Assembly (NCBI GenBank): GCA_012656075.1
Contig: JAAKBF010000089.1
Location: forward strand, 238,274 to 302,273
Length of the DNA: 64,000 bases
Origin: Phytophthora hibernalis
Lineage: Eukaryota > Oomycota > Peronosporomycetes > Peronosporales > Peronosporaceae
Direction of reading: 5' to 3'
In this document: positions 1 to 10,895 of the stretch, one piece after another
How positions within the stretch are numbered: position 1 is the first letter of the stretch
How the letters are laid out: each line of letters starts with the position of its first letter
The notes under the pieces: model-generated
Told to the model about the DNA's origin: nothing
What the model saw: only the letters and a program-made list of their open reading frames with translations
The model's database searches: none
Translations under genes and position numbers: made by a program

Positions 1-300
1 TCTGGAACACCGATCCCTCGGTAAATGAGATCCATACACCACTTTGGGATCCGATCAAAGCATTTGAGGCAGTCTTTTGACACCAATATTAGCTGCTCTC
101 GCCGGGAACGTGCACACTCAGTCAGGAGTGTCACCAGCAGGGCTGCGTCAATCACTGTTCTATCCGTCTGGAACCCATGCTGCATTTTGGTAATCGGGAT
201 TCCTGGCTCAACGTACCGTTTGACGACGAGAAACAATCTGCTGGCATACGCAGACTGCACCGTAATAGGGCGCCATGGCGGTATCCCTTTAGTATTATTC
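1..300 (-). pseudogene. LINE reverse transcriptase, N-terminal part
   Basis: Reverse translation of 1-300 gives a run with PWRPIT, then a GFQTDRTVIDA segment, then SKDCLKCFDRIPKWC. This is the palm-1 and fingers region of non-LTR reverse transcriptases; the family form around the first catalytic Asp is D-x-x-KAFD(R/K)(I/V). Here the stretch reads SKDCLKCFDRI, so one of its two Asp residues occupies that position. The catalytic YxDD box would lie beyond the window start. It is not in one frame with the endonuclease upstream, so it is called as a broken gene. Confidence 0.75.
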
Positions 301-310
301 AGCGTTGGGT

Positions 311-829
311 CTACCGTCGCTGTTTTAGGAGGAATGTCATCTGCTTGTGTCGTAGTATTGCCGGCGCCCGCCCCATTCTCGGGATGAGCTCGATTACTTT
401 TCTCTCTCGGGCCCGGATATCACTTGGAGCGGCTATCCACATTTCTTGCGAGATCCCTCCATAGCCCGGTGCAACATGCTGCTTGAGCTGGCGGTCTATC
501 TCGGCTTGCATCTCTTCATTGTAAATGTAATGATCCCAGGTGTTGCCATCTTGCTGCCAATATGCAGCGAATCGACCACCGCGCTCAATATCCGGCAGGA
601 TCCAATCACGTGCAAATGTCGGTAACCTCATCGCGTCTTCCGGCGATAAGGTCTCAAGATATCTAGGCGGTTCCGTTTGTTCCTCAGGTGGGATCCAGTT
701 GTCGAGAAGTTTTATTAATTCAGACTGCACCTCATCGCGATTTTCACTGTATCGTGGCCCACTACTATCCGGGATCATCGCACTCCGTATGCTCACTGGT
801 GGTGCACTTTTACCCAATGCACTGCTCAA
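311..829 (-). pseudogene. LINE ORF2 linker between endonuclease and RT
   Basis: An open stretch of 172 codons on the minus strand between the endonuclease and RT blocks. It shows no recognised domain. The sequence (DNWIPPEEQTEPPRYLETL, then PTFARDWILPDIERGG) looks like the poorly conserved region N-terminal to the RT in LINE ORF2 proteins. Assignment rests on its position and orientation, not on a motif. Confidence 0.5.
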
Positions 830-974
830 AAACCGCTTGAGCCCTCCCTCGGTAAACCAGTGCTGACGAAGCTCTCACATTCGCTGTCGCTGTTGTGTTT
901 CGCGCCAGTTCCGTCGCGATTTCATTATTGATTTCCACTGCTTATAAACAGTTTCAATCCAACTGATCCAATCG

Positions 975-1872
975 TCAATAGAATGAGAGTCCGGGCTTTG
1001 ATTCAGTACGGCAAGAAAATTTCCTGGTGCCTTGTTCATGCGCGCAACCTTGGACAAGCTGTTCGGGATGCAATACCCACTTGGGCCATGTAATGGCTGC
1101 CTTGGCTTGCCACAAGTTCCAAACTCGGGTATCAGCCATTGTAGTGAGACGATTTACCTGTCGAAGCTGGGCCGTACAGCGGTTACTACGTTTAATGCAC
1201 ACCCATCGAGCAAGATGTCGTCGTGACTGGTTTGTTTCACCCCATAAATCTTTGGCGCTCTCAAGTAAGCAGACATTCATATTATCAATGGCACGCTCAA
1301 GCCAAGACTGGATGTCGTCATCCGTGCAGCTCTCCGGGTCAATGTCGTCGATCAAGTTGATTTTGCCCTCATCTAGAAGCTTATTCGTGTTTTCGGTGAA
1401 CTCCTCCATTCCAGAACCCGTCTTCGTTCGCGTGTTAACCACTTTGATCGGAGTGATGTCACGAATTGTCGCTGCAAAACGGGCGCCGCGTTCGCACCGA
1501 AGAACAGCAAAGGGCGTGCCAATATGATCACTGGAAAGTATACTCCGGATCCAAATGCCACTGCTCACAACCACTGATTCATGTTCACCCGAAATGTAAA
1601 TATCATCAAGAGCCGAGTTGACGCCACCTCTAGAATAAGTAAATATCTGGGTTGAGGCATGGCGGGATTTGAACGATGACAATAACTCATGCATCTGTGT
1701 CCAATTTGCAAAGCGCTGATTCATTGCCGTGGCCTCACGCGACCGTTCCCCCTCGCTGCTTCTGTCTAACAGCTCGTCGGGGTATGTGTTGAAGTCTCCA
1801 GCAACACATACTATCGCCATTTCTTCTCGTCCTGCTGCTACTTGATACTGAACCCACTCCCATTCAGCGATC
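975..1872 (-). pseudogene. LINE AP-type endonuclease, C-terminal half
   Basis: Encodes the C-terminal half of an exonuclease-endonuclease-phosphatase fold that nicks target DNA to prime LINE reverse transcription. Diagnostic motifs are VAGDFNTYPDE (GDFN box), SALDDIYIS (LDxI/Y block) and SSDHIGTPFAVL (catalytic SDH box), in correct order and spacing. The frame stays open upstream of the first Met at 1820 to about 1872, where two stops and the Gypsy junction appear. The N-terminal Asn and Glu motifs are missing, so the enzyme cannot be complete. The C-terminal 100 residues are a basic, Trp-containing linker of unknown role. Confidence 0.85.
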
Positions 1873-1964
1873 GTTTCCTCGCTCAGCTACTACAAGCTGG
1901 GCTTACCAGCTTTGTTAAACTGGAAGACTCGTTAGCCCCGGTGACACCACCATCACGAGGATCG

Positions 1965-2627
1965 CCGACTGCTCGAATGGATCCACACTTGATATACGCA
2001 AGTCTACCGAGGACTTACAATGGCTTGGTGATGTCTTTTGATGGATCACCCAAGACGGAGAAGCATGGCGGGTATGGTAGTTGCTCATGGATACTATGAA
2101 AATTACCAGAATGGACGGTAGTGACGGCTGCGAGTGCTTATCTCGAAACCACCACAGTAAACCTCGCTGAGTACGCAGGTATGAATAATGGTGTCTTGAC
2201 AGCGCTGTAGCACGGCACCGAGGATTTAATTGTGGTGGGAGACACGAGACTCGCAATCCAGCAGTCCCTAGGGGTGATGGCCTGTCGGAAGGAAACTCTG
2301 ATGGCCCAACTCAACCACCATCGAGAACTCACAGCCAATCTTCGGTCGGTGAAATGTCTCCATGTGATCCGAGAGTTCAATACAGATGCAGACTCGTTAG
2401 CTACAGAAGCTCTCAACAGCAAACAGTCCAGCGTGGTTTCGGCCGAAACCAGGAAAATGGAGTTAATCGAGCTCAACCGAATCGACGAAGTCATCTACAA
2501 GCCTTCGTCTGAGGTCGCCACACCAACACTCGGCGAAGCAACCACCGACGAGAGAGCGTCGATCAACTTAACCCGGGCTCGTGTGGCCCGCCAAGCTCCC
2601 TGTAACAAATCTTTTTCGATTTTGTGA
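1965..2627 (+). pseudogene. Gypsy A RNase H-like domain
   Basis: Frames over this interval together read SFDGSPKTEKHGGYGSCSW, then a LAEYAG block, then IVVGDTRLAIQQSLGVMACR and HVIREFNTDADSLATEAL. This is the order of the second, cellular-type RNase H (RVT_3) that follows RT in this oomycete Gypsy lineage: D of FDGS, E of AEY, D of GD and D of NTDAD. The domain is split by frameshifts and stops near 2097 and 2208, so it is inactive as read. The 3' piece (2232-2627) overlaps the start of the next frame. Confidence 0.75.
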
Positions 2628-3917
2628 CGAATGTGCCGGATTACATAACCGTCACGACCCGTAGACAAGCGAGAGCACAGAAGAAGCGTGTCCGGTTTGC
2701 GAACGAGCCCTTGGTGATGGGCCAGGATGACACAACACGACGAGACGAAGCGGATGAGGTAGCCTCAGAGACTCAGAACGAAGCGGAAACCGAGCTACCA
2801 ATGACCGAGGCAAGAATCAGAGCACCAAATGCAAACGACGTCGACCCTGTAACCATTCATGAAGAACGAAGGCGGAGGATTTCCGCTGCCCAGGACGAGG
2901 AGCTGAGGTGGGCAAACCTCAAGGCCGTTCTCCGAGGGGAGGAGGCTAGCCTGAGTTACAGTGCGGCGAGAGATGCATGGAAAGGGCCGACAAGTTTGCG
3001 ATAAGCGAGGACGGCGTGCTGTATATTATCAGAGCGAACCGTCGGTGAAGTATCGGAAACCCAAAGGAGACCAAGATGCGACTGGCGGTACCCACAACGA
3101 TGATTCAGGAAGTATTACAGAGTTGCCATGACTCGTAAAAAGGTGGCCACCAAGGCATCGGTCGAACATACCACCGAGCGAAAATAGATTATTATTGGAT
3201 CGGACTGTACGCAGACGTTGAGCGGCATGTGCGGTCCTGTCCAGACTGCAGCTCGAGCACAAGTCGACCGCAGTTCAGAGGGCACTCTCCTGGGAATGTG
3301 CTAGTCGAGAGACCATTCCAGCTGGTGTCGATGGATTTCGTCATACTATTGCCGAAATCTCGGCGAGAAATACCGCGCTGTTACTGTTTCAATGCTCGTT
3401 CACAGGATTCGTCATGGGGAAAGTCATGTCAGATACTACCGCATTAAAAGTCGCTCAAGCGTTCGAAGAGTGTGTCAACCGAAGGTTTGGGGCGCCAACG
3501 ATGATTCGCCATGACCGAGACCCTCGGTTCATGAGTGAGGTTTTCCAAGCATTTGCTGAGATGATGCAGTCTCGGTCGAGGGCCACGTTGAGTTATCGTC
3601 CGCAACCAAACGGGCAGCAAGAACGATCAGTCAAGACCGTGATGCAATCAGTGCGAGTGTATGCAGAAGACCCGTTGCAACAAGACTGGGACGAGATCGC
3701 CGAACGACTTGTCTTCGCTATCAACAACTCTCAGGACGGCACTCGGATGGATACTCCATTCTACCTCGTTCATGGGTGGGATGCTCGGTCTACGCTGCGA
3801 GAAATGTCGTCGTCGCTAAAACGAGGATCCCGAGAGCAAACCGATGCGCTAGTATGGCGCCGAGAAGAGAACCGACAACAAGAAATCGCATGGAAAATGG
3901 CGATGGAGTACCAGTAG
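2624..3917 (+). pseudogene. Gypsy A integrase: linker, zinc-binding region and DDE core
   Basis: The first 127 codons are a charged linker beginning VTTRRQARAQKKRVRF; the same kind of start (VTTRSRARRE) occurs in element B. A frameshifted H2C2-like zinc-binding region follows (about 3130-3260, ending with CPDCSS), then the catalytic core. The first Asp is in LVSMDFV. The second is in IRHDRDPRFMS and the Glu in PNGQQERSV, so all three catalytic positions are retained. TPFYLVHGWD marks the end of the core. Frameshifts near 3004 and 3415 and a stop at 3915 break it. Confidence 0.85.
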
Positions 3918-4697
3918 GTCGATAAGGCTCGGAGAGCCCGCGAACACAACGAGTCGCTTAACCGACGTGAAGCAGTAGCAGTACCGAGGATTCCAACGAA
4001 TGACAGCGAGAACTTAGTAGCACCGAATCGCGACGGGTCAGACGTACCATTGGATGCCGAAAGGCAGGGAACAACGACGGAAACCGACGGGAACGAAACC
4101 TCGGACACCGGGTAGGAAGAGACTGGGGCGTCTCCCGAAGCTACTGAAGAAGCACCGAGGTCTCTATTCAAGCCTGGGAGCAGGGTGTGGCTCTACATGG
4201 AGCGCGTGAAACCAGGATTGACCAAGAAGCTAGCACACCGATGGCATGGGCCATTTCGGATCAGAAAGAAGGTTGAAGAGTTCGCACATGAACTAGAGCT
4301 GCCGGATCGGAGTGGTCATCGGTTCTACCCAGTGGTGCATGTCTCGCGGCTCAAGGCGGTGAACGAATATGGCGACCGACCGAGGAGTTGGCTGGCAGCT
4401 AAGGTGATCGAGGATACGAGGATTGATTTTGACGAGGAGCTGTTACCGGAAGATAGCTGGGAGTCTGATAGAGTGGCAGGCGAATATGAAGTAGAGGCTA
4501 TTCTGGACGATCAATCACCGCTAACAACGAGCACCAATCGCGCTGTCAGAGAGTTCAAGGTGAAGTGGGTCGGCCATGACGAGCCTACCTGGGAACCAGC
4601 ATCGAACTTGTCGTGCGGTGGGTTGCTTTACGACTATCTGCGAACTCGACGCAGCGAACGACGACTCCAAATGGTTCAGGTGACCGACGAGGACTAG
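3918..4697 (+). pseudogene. Gypsy A integrase C-terminal region with chromodomain
   Basis: After a frameshift at the end of the core, the frame from 4185 reads MERVKPGLTKKLAHRWHGPF, the conserved GPY/F-type DNA-binding module. HFYPVVHVSRLK-like sequence and LLPEDSW follow, then a C-terminal chromodomain (YEVEAILD to FKVKWVGHDEPTWEPAS). The chromodomain would direct insertion to particular chromatin. The aromatic cage is represented by Y of YEVE, W of KWVG and W of PTWEP. The stop at 4697 is the probable end of pol. The interval 3918-4184 is acidic linker in disturbed frame. Confidence 0.85.
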
Positions 4698-7436
4698 CTC
4701 GAATCGCTACCGAGGATTGAGCTACTACGGGGTTGGTACAGCCCTTAGACGCAGACGAAATGTGAGACTGTATCAGAATGGAAGTCACTGATCACTGGAC
4801 GACCAAGTCTCCTAGGAGGCTCGGTTTATGGATGAGAAGTGACGGAAAAAATACCTACGGCGATTACGCAGCCCGTAGCGTCAGATAAAGATGACTACTG
4901 CATTATAGTTCGTATATATGTATATGATGTGAACGAACTCAATGTGGATTTGGATTAAGTGGAATTACTGGAGCCGGAACTACACCCGTAATGAGCTACG
5001 GAGCTCGGACCGAACGTGATTAGCAAGAGGAATGAATGACGACGCACAGAAGCACACGACTGAGGTCTAGATGTCAGCAGAGGAAGCAAGGTCAGCCAAC
5101 ACATCCAAATTCGAGGTCTGGCCAAACGTGGAACTGTCGGTTGGCGTTGGAGTAGCAGCGAGAGCGGCCAAGTCCTCGGCTTGACTTTCACCCTTTTCTT
5201 CATCGTCAGTAGGTCCTGGAGGAGCAGTCACCGAAGCTTGAGCTACCCAGGTGGACACGACTGAGGCTTGCGGTAACGACGGATCCACCATGATTCCGAA
5301 ATTACCTCCGCCTCGGTCATACCACGGGACATGAACACAGGTACCGGAGGGTTGCACGGCGCGAACGTCGTGTTGAACGGATAGCTGGAAGGTGCGTCCA
5401 CCCAACAGTTCCGCTGAGCTGGCGCGAATCCAGAATGGAGAGCTCACCAACCCAGTCCTCGGACGTCGGAGCCCACTCGATCACCTCGAACGAGTATTGG
5501 AGGTAGCTGGGCTCCAACAAAAGCTCGGTCTGTGCTTCATGAGGCTTGCCGGGGCGTTCGACACACCGCTCCCAACACCGATACACCATTTGCTGGCGTA
5601 GTCGGTCTGCCCGGAGATTCCGAGCTTTGTTGTACTCAGTCCAAGCGGCACGAAGCACGCCGACCGAGGGATCACCAGCCTCAAGTCTCTGAGCCATACT
5701 CCGAAGGTACGCTTCAACCGCAGCAACCTGAACCCAGTGGCGGCGCTCCCACAGTGTTAGGCCCAGGTCTGCCTTCTTGGCAGGGTCCGTGGAGATACCC
5801 TGAAAATGGAGCCACATTTTGATGGACCGAGCCAGGCCAGTGGTGCGAGTTGAAATCTTAGTGCCAAGTGGGTGTTGGTCAATAGCGAAAAACAGGGTCG
5901 CTCCGGCATCTTCAATCGCATTTGCTGCCAGCGATGGGTTGGATTGGTCCAATCCGCAATAGCTTGATGCCGGCCATCGAGCACGGGGACTCGACACCCT
6001 TGACAATAGGTGGAGTCAGGCTACAATTGTGAATTTGGCACCAGGCCGCCTGGGCGCCCGGAGCAACGAACCCAGGCGTCAAATATGGCCCGGCCATCAG
6101 AGCAAGGCGATGTGACGGTAAAAGTACTTGGGTCGGTGCCAGGAACCGTGGAAAGCGTAGCCGTCACTTGGGTGTGTGACCGCCGGGGTCCCGACCGAGA
6201 CCTCGGTGTATGCCTTGAGCGGCAGCAGCAGGAGGTGTCGAACCATCGGTGGGTACCACAATCGCAGGAACCGGAGTAGAGACCACCACCGAGGTTACAG
6301 GCGTTGTGACCGAGGAGGTGCACCCGACGACGGCAATGACGCGGAGAGCGGTTGCCATACAGTAACAGCCGGTACGCTCGGTGGAGCCGGCGGAGTCGAG
6401 ACCGTCGGAGTCGATGGAGTCACGACCGAGGCCGTCTGTGACGGCACTGGCGGCGTCGGGGTCACCGAGCTTTGGGTGAAGCCGAAATAATTGGTGACCC
6501 TGAGGTCTGAGAAGACACTGACATTGACGGGGTGCCGATGATGAAGTCATCGGACGCCTCCAGAGTCTCCAGTTTCCTCTGGGACCGCAAAGTGACCAAT
6601 ATCGACGCACTGCGGGTGGGCCGACTATCACGACGAGACGGTGAAACCACTGCTGAAAAAACGATCGGTAAGCGAGGATCGCGGCCGTCCTAGGATCGGT
6701 ATCGACTTCGTCACCCGACAAATCAATGACTTCGGCTGGGGTCGGAGGCACCGAGGATCCGGAGGCCGGTGGAGACCCAGACGGAGGACTCGGTGGAGAT
6801 CCAGGCGGTGATACTGGCGGGGACCCAGGCGGAAGACTCGGCGGGGATTTAGGCAGAAGACTCGGTGGAGATCCATGCGGTGATACCGGCGGAGACACAG
6901 GTGGAGGACTCGGCGGAGACGCAGGGGAGGCGGTGGCGTCGGCGACCCGACGATGAACTGACCGAGGAGATCGGTGGCGACCCAACAGGAAGTCCATACG
7001 CATGGAGAGGTGAGGGCGTACTGACCGAGGTTTTAGGCGTGGGCCCACGAGCTGGGGCACCCAAACTCTTGGACGGACGGCCCAACCGCTTGCTGGCAGG
7101 AAGGGTCGACTTCGGCGGTCCCGACGGAGCGTGTGGAGGATGGGCTGGCGTCGCCTGCGGAGGCGGGGCTTGAGATGCTTGCTGCCAGAGACGCTTACGC
7201 CGATTCCTCCGGCGTTGGGACACCGACGGAACGAGCGGCAGGTCGTCCGAATACTCGGAGGCATCACCCACAGCCGACGCTGCCTGCACGGAGGTTTTCG
7301 GCAACCGGGTCCATGGTCTTGGGCTCTTGATCACTGTCCTCCGAGCTCTCCGACGACGCACTCCGACAGCGCTTCGACGTGAAGCTCTGAGGAGAAAGCC
7401 CGAGCAACTCCCAGTCGATAATATCCGCAGTGATAC

Positions 7437-7498
7437 CTGAACGAAGGTAAGAAGAACTTTAGAAGGCTGAAGGGGAAGAAGAGACGAACAGAACGTAC
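7437..7498 (-). other. Intron in antisense gene of Gypsy A
   Basis: A 62 bp GT-AG interval on the minus strand with a pyrimidine-rich body and TTCAG acceptor. Removing it joins a coiled-coil exon ending LVLASAG to an exon reading ITADIIDWELLGLSP; without removal that frame is not maintained. Confidence 0.6.
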
Positions 7499-8399
7499 CG
7501 GCAGAAGCAAGCACCAATGTGTCAACATCGAGCTCGTGGAGAGCAGAGTGGCGACGCAGAATGGAGTTCGCCCGCTTCAGGCTCGCGACCTGAGCTTCGA
7601 GGGCGTGAACCTGAGGAGAAACGGCACCGATCGGGGCTTGGTCAGAAGACTCGAGGGCAGACCGATGCTTGGCCACCTGCTCGGTATAGGCCACCAAGCC
7701 AGCCTTGAAACGCTCACGGTCCTGGTGGAGGAGACGATGCGTCGACGTCACCGAGGCCTCGGCCGTGGTCGCGCGAGCATCCCAGAGTCCCACGATGCGA
7801 TCGTGGTCGGCGATGGCAGCGTTGACCTGACGCAGGTGCGCGGCCGCCTGTTCATGCTCGTCCTTGAGAGCGATGTAAGACTGACGAAGGCTATCCAGAG
7901 AGTCACGAGTATGACTCTCGTCGCTGGTAGGGTGCCGAAGCGCTCGAACTGCTCGCGTTCTCGCGTTTCTGCTTGAAGACGGTCCTCGGTGTCAGCGAGC
8001 CGAGCCTTGAGTTCCCCACCTCGTTACGAAATTCGACGACGAGCTCAGCCTCACCCGGCGGAAGTTGGACAGGAGCCACAGCGGCATTCAGAACCTCACC
8101 GAGGTCTGTGGCCTGCCCCATCCGGCTGTCGAGCGACGAATCGACTCGCCGAGAACGCTGACGGGCCACACCAACCGCGAGCTGACCCAATTGGAGGAGA
8201 CGCTGTTCGACCAGAGCAGAAATCGAAGGCTCGGTCGAGGCAACGGGAGTGGGATCGACGGAGGCGTGTGAAGCGGTGAACCTTCGGCTGCACCACCATC
8301 AACCGGCGGAGGACCATCGAGACGTTGTAGAGTCGGTACCGAAGACTCGGCAGGGCCGGGAACGTCGGCAGGAGCATCAACAGGCTCCGATGGTTGTGC

Positions 8400-8477
8400 C
8401 TGTGATATTAAATCAAGATGGAACGAAGAGTTAGAAGGTGTGCTGGATGTTGAGATGATGACGGTGGAGAAGCTTAC
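8400..8477 (-). other. Intron in antisense gene of Gypsy A
   Basis: A 78 bp GT-AG interval on the minus strand (GTAAGC donor, CACAG acceptor) with a T/C-rich body. It splits an exon ending ITPGDE from one starting AQPSEPVDAP. The length is a multiple of three, so both spliced and unspliced frames stay open. Confidence 0.6.
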
Positions 8478-8614
8478 CTCGTCGCCCGGAGTGATAGCAC
8501 GGAGAGCGGCAGCGGTGGCGTCGCTGAGAAGACGCGACGGATGAGCCGTGGTGCGAAGATGTGAAGCACCACGACGCACACTACTTGTGGGAGCTTACGC
8601 CGAGGCGGGGAAGT

Positions 8615-9430
8615 TGTGGTCTTGGGTTTTGGGACGCTCGGTCGCCAGTCGGAAAGGTTGTCCATGCTGAAAGAAAGTGACCGGCGTGCCCTGATTCGCG
8701 GATTACATTCCCCGCGCCACAGTGACCACGATAGTTTAGTGACCGAGAGTCTAAACCCTCGTTTGTACCCATTTCAGTTTCGTACCCTCGGCCTTATGGA
8801 GCCGGGTACAGGATCACATACGGGGATCGGTTCACACTGGATATTTGTATTTAGATACAGGACTAGCTATAGGATTGACTACTGAGGCTCTCAGAGCCAT
8901 AGATCAACACAAATAAATCAGCAGTCTTCCCCCAAGTAACCAAGGGTCAAGTCCGTCTTCAGTAAGTCTAGCTAGCTTATCTTAGGGTCTGGATACGCTC
9001 GGCTTGTGGGATGCTGATCAGCGAGCCTAAGGTACATTGAACCGAGGGTTTGTTGCTGGTCAGTCCAAGAGATTAGAGTGGCCGAGTGTTGGGAGCGACG
9101 AGAAACGTCGTTCACCATATATTATAGTGGAACCGAGTGTTCCATACACATTTTACTACCCGCCGAGGTTTTACCTCGGCAAACCCGTATTAGGCTTGAC
9201 AGCCGGTACCCTTCCTTCTCAGGGACTGCGGGGATTCGCGCGAAAGCGCAATATTGCATCCTAGTCCTCGCTCGTGGCTAGTGGTGCAGGTTATTGTGTT
9301 GGCCTAATACGACCTAGGTGTACAGAGGGTTCATATGCAACCCAGCGTAAGGGATCGTTCCTGGTCTTCATGTTTGATCCAACGGTCGTTGACCTGACAA
9401 GGGAAGCGAGTGTTGTTGGTGGGACTCATA
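8615..9430 (+). repeat. Probable 3' LTR of Gypsy A
   Basis: A purine-rich tract (GAGGCGGGGAAG, about 8602-8613) resembling a polypurine tract is followed by TGTGGTC at 8615. This mirrors element B, where GATGGGGGCGG precedes an LTR that starts TGTGATG. ACCGAGG copies continue into this interval (9041). Only one copy is in the window, so the LTR cannot be confirmed by pairing and its right end is a guess. Confidence 0.45.
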
Positions 9431-9660
9431 CCATTTGGTAGTGAGAATTTCTGCGTGATCCTACGCCGTGTACGTCAAGTACCACGACCACCTCGAGTGC
9501 CACATGCGTACACCTCAGCACCCAATTGCTGTCGGTGCTAGCCGAACGAGTCCGTGCACTAGTATTACTATACAGTTGTTGGTCACACCAACAACACCTT
9601 CCGTGAGGAAATGTATTTTCGAGCCTCTCCCCTCTTACGACCAAAGCCGTGTCCGGTCGA

Positions 9661-10107
9661 CCTTGTCGACCGCGGCTGCCATGCATCCGGACCGCTAGCA
9701 GTTTAAGTCTGCGCGACTTGACGTGGAACAATGTTACCAACGTCAGGTAAGGTCTTAATGGCCTCACCTCTTCCGAGTTGCTACGACTCGTGCGGAAATA
9801 TGTTACCCGCAATGGTGTGTAGAACTGTGTTACCCACACAAAAAGCGCAACATGCGTCTTCATCTTCAGTTTAGGTATGGGTGACCGTGTCGAGCGTGGC
9901 TATCATGCTGACAGCCCGCGAGCAGTTTGAGTCTGCGCGACCTGACGTGGAACGATGTTACTCACGCCAGGTGAGATCATCCCGACCTCGCCTCTCCGAG
10001 TTGTAATGGCTCTATGCGGAACTATGTTACCCGCCTTGATGTGTGAAGCAACGTTACCCGCACAGGAAGCGCAACCTGCGACTTCCTCTTCAATTAAGAT
10101 CTGGGCG
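9661..10107 (+). repeat. Degenerate tandem duplication, about 224 bp unit
   Basis: Two adjacent units (9661-9884 and 9885-10107) share the same ordered landmarks: GTCGACCGCGGCT versus GTCGAGCGTGGCT, then AGCAGTTTRAGTCTGCGCGA, then three palindromic GTTACC motifs at matching offsets, then GCGCAAC. The units differ at many positions, so the duplication is old. There is no coding signal. It may be decayed LTR sequence. Confidence 0.65.
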
Positions 10108-10895
10108 ACCGTGTGTCTGGTGGCACAGTACGTTGTGCTGGGCACGAGGTCAATCATTGGCCCCATGCCGATCCAGTGGGAGGTGGGATAGTGTGTTCGT
10201 CGACACCACGTCCGCGTACAGCCTACGCTTTTGAGCAGTCCATGCCTGGCGATCATTGGTCCGAGTCGTTCATATCGACTCCGGTCGGATACAAGGCCAG
10301 ACCGGACATGTGCCGGTGACTATGTCATCGACGGTCATCCTGACGTGGAACTTGGTTACCCACGTCCAGAGACGTAATGATGGAGGCTTCAAGAATCCTG
10401 TTTGACTCCGTGTGGTACTTGGTTACCCACCCTAGAGGTTGCGTAACGCACCTCTGGCTTGGCCACGGTCTTGGCTTTCTTCATCTAAGTGGACTTAATC
10501 CGCCATTGCGATTGAACTTATCGATAGTACGTCAGCCGAAGCCCGAACGGCGCGACGACTGATAGCGATATGGACTACTGGTGTTGTAGTCACACATGCT
10601 GGGCATGGAGCCCTGTCGATCCGCATAGCATCGACATGCAGGAGGTCCGACATCTCCGGCAGGGTCTCCAACTGGACAGACCCTGACGTGACCTTGCGGC
10701 CAGTCACGCCATCGAATATGTGATAACATTCTTCTGACGGCGGCGCCGAAAAGGCCGTCGTTGACTCCGAGCTTCTTCCTGAAGCTTCAGTCCTGACATC
10801 CTGTCAGGACTCTTGGCGTGGTCATGGGTTGTTACTTGTCTTGGTACAACGACTGGGCCTGTACCGGCCCGTGTGGAACTATGTTATCCTCACTA
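9718..10895 (+). repeat. Dispersed imperfect palindromes with GTTACC core
   Basis: Short imperfect inverted repeats built as a stem, GAAC, a 3-nt spacer, GTTACC and the matching stem. They occur at about 9718, 9790, 9816, 9941, 10014, 10339, 10408 and 10870. Left and right arms change together: CTGACGTGG with CCACGTCCAG at 10339, TGCGG with CCCGC at 10014, GTGTAG with CCACAC at 9816. The interval holds no gene that I can support. Confidence 0.6.
10789..10811. other. Perfect 10 bp stem, 3 nt loop hairpin
   Basis: AGTCCTGACA, then TCC, then TGTCAGGACT. It lies in non-coding repeat-derived sequence between the palindrome cluster and a Gypsy protease fragment. No poly-T tract follows, so there is no reason to call it a terminator. 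It may be a decayed LTR stem-loop. Confidence 0.7.

Larger units (their letters stand above)
1..1885 (-). mobile_element. Non-LTR retrotransposon (LINE) fragment
   Basis: Minus-strand remnant in LINE order: the C-terminal part of an AP-type endonuclease (about 1872-975), a linker (829-311), and the start of a reverse transcriptase running off the left window edge. The 5' half of the endonuclease is missing. In-frame stops appear just beyond 1872, and plus-strand Gypsy sequence starts near 1890, so the copy is truncated or interrupted there. The three blocks lie in different frames, so it is a decayed copy. The remaining RT, the 3' end and the tail are outside the window. Confidence 0.85.
5067..8665 (-). 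pseudogene. Antisense spliced gene of Gypsy A (coiled-coil, Pro-rich, SIM)
   Basis: Function not recognised. On the minus strand it opens with MDNLSDWRPSVPKPK at 8665, inside the probable 3' LTR. Two introns with good signals follow: 8477-8400 (GTAAGC to CACAG) and 7498-7437 (GTACGT to TTCAG). Order of parts: basic/Ala N-terminus, Pro/Ser segment, coiled-coil-prone stretch (about 7790-7500), Ser/acidic stretch, a long Pro-Ser-Gly tract (about 6930-6760), a SUMO-interaction-like motif EVIDLSGDEVD (about 6735-6700), then a Trp-rich helical C-terminus (WERRHWVQVAAVEAYLRSMA) and an acidic tail stopping at 5067. Exon frames are broken by several frameshifts, so this copy is probably not functional. 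No zinc knuckle or enzyme motif is visible. A misoriented gag is the main alternative. Confidence 0.6.
1890..9400 (+). mobile_element. Ty3/Gypsy element A, 5'-truncated
   Basis: Plus-strand remnant starting in the RNase H region, so gag, protease and RT are missing. It continues through integrase with a chromodomain (stop at 4697). A 3.6 kb region encoding a minus-strand spliced gene follows, then a probable 3' LTR from about 8615. The layout matches element B, in which both LTRs can be seen, and this supports treating the antisense gene as part of the element. The heptamer ACCGAGG is highly enriched on the plus strand of the whole unit (see findings). The right boundary is approximate because no second LTR copy is available. 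Confidence 0.75.

Noticed and set aside
6726..7173. Gly/Asp-rich plus-strand ORFs at 6.7-7.2 kb
   Set aside because: They are the complement of the Pro/Ser tract of the antisense gene; the minus strand has introns and a consistent domain order.
10789..10811. Rho-independent terminator
   Set aside because: No T-tract follows and the genome is eukaryotic; the hairpin sits in repeat debris.
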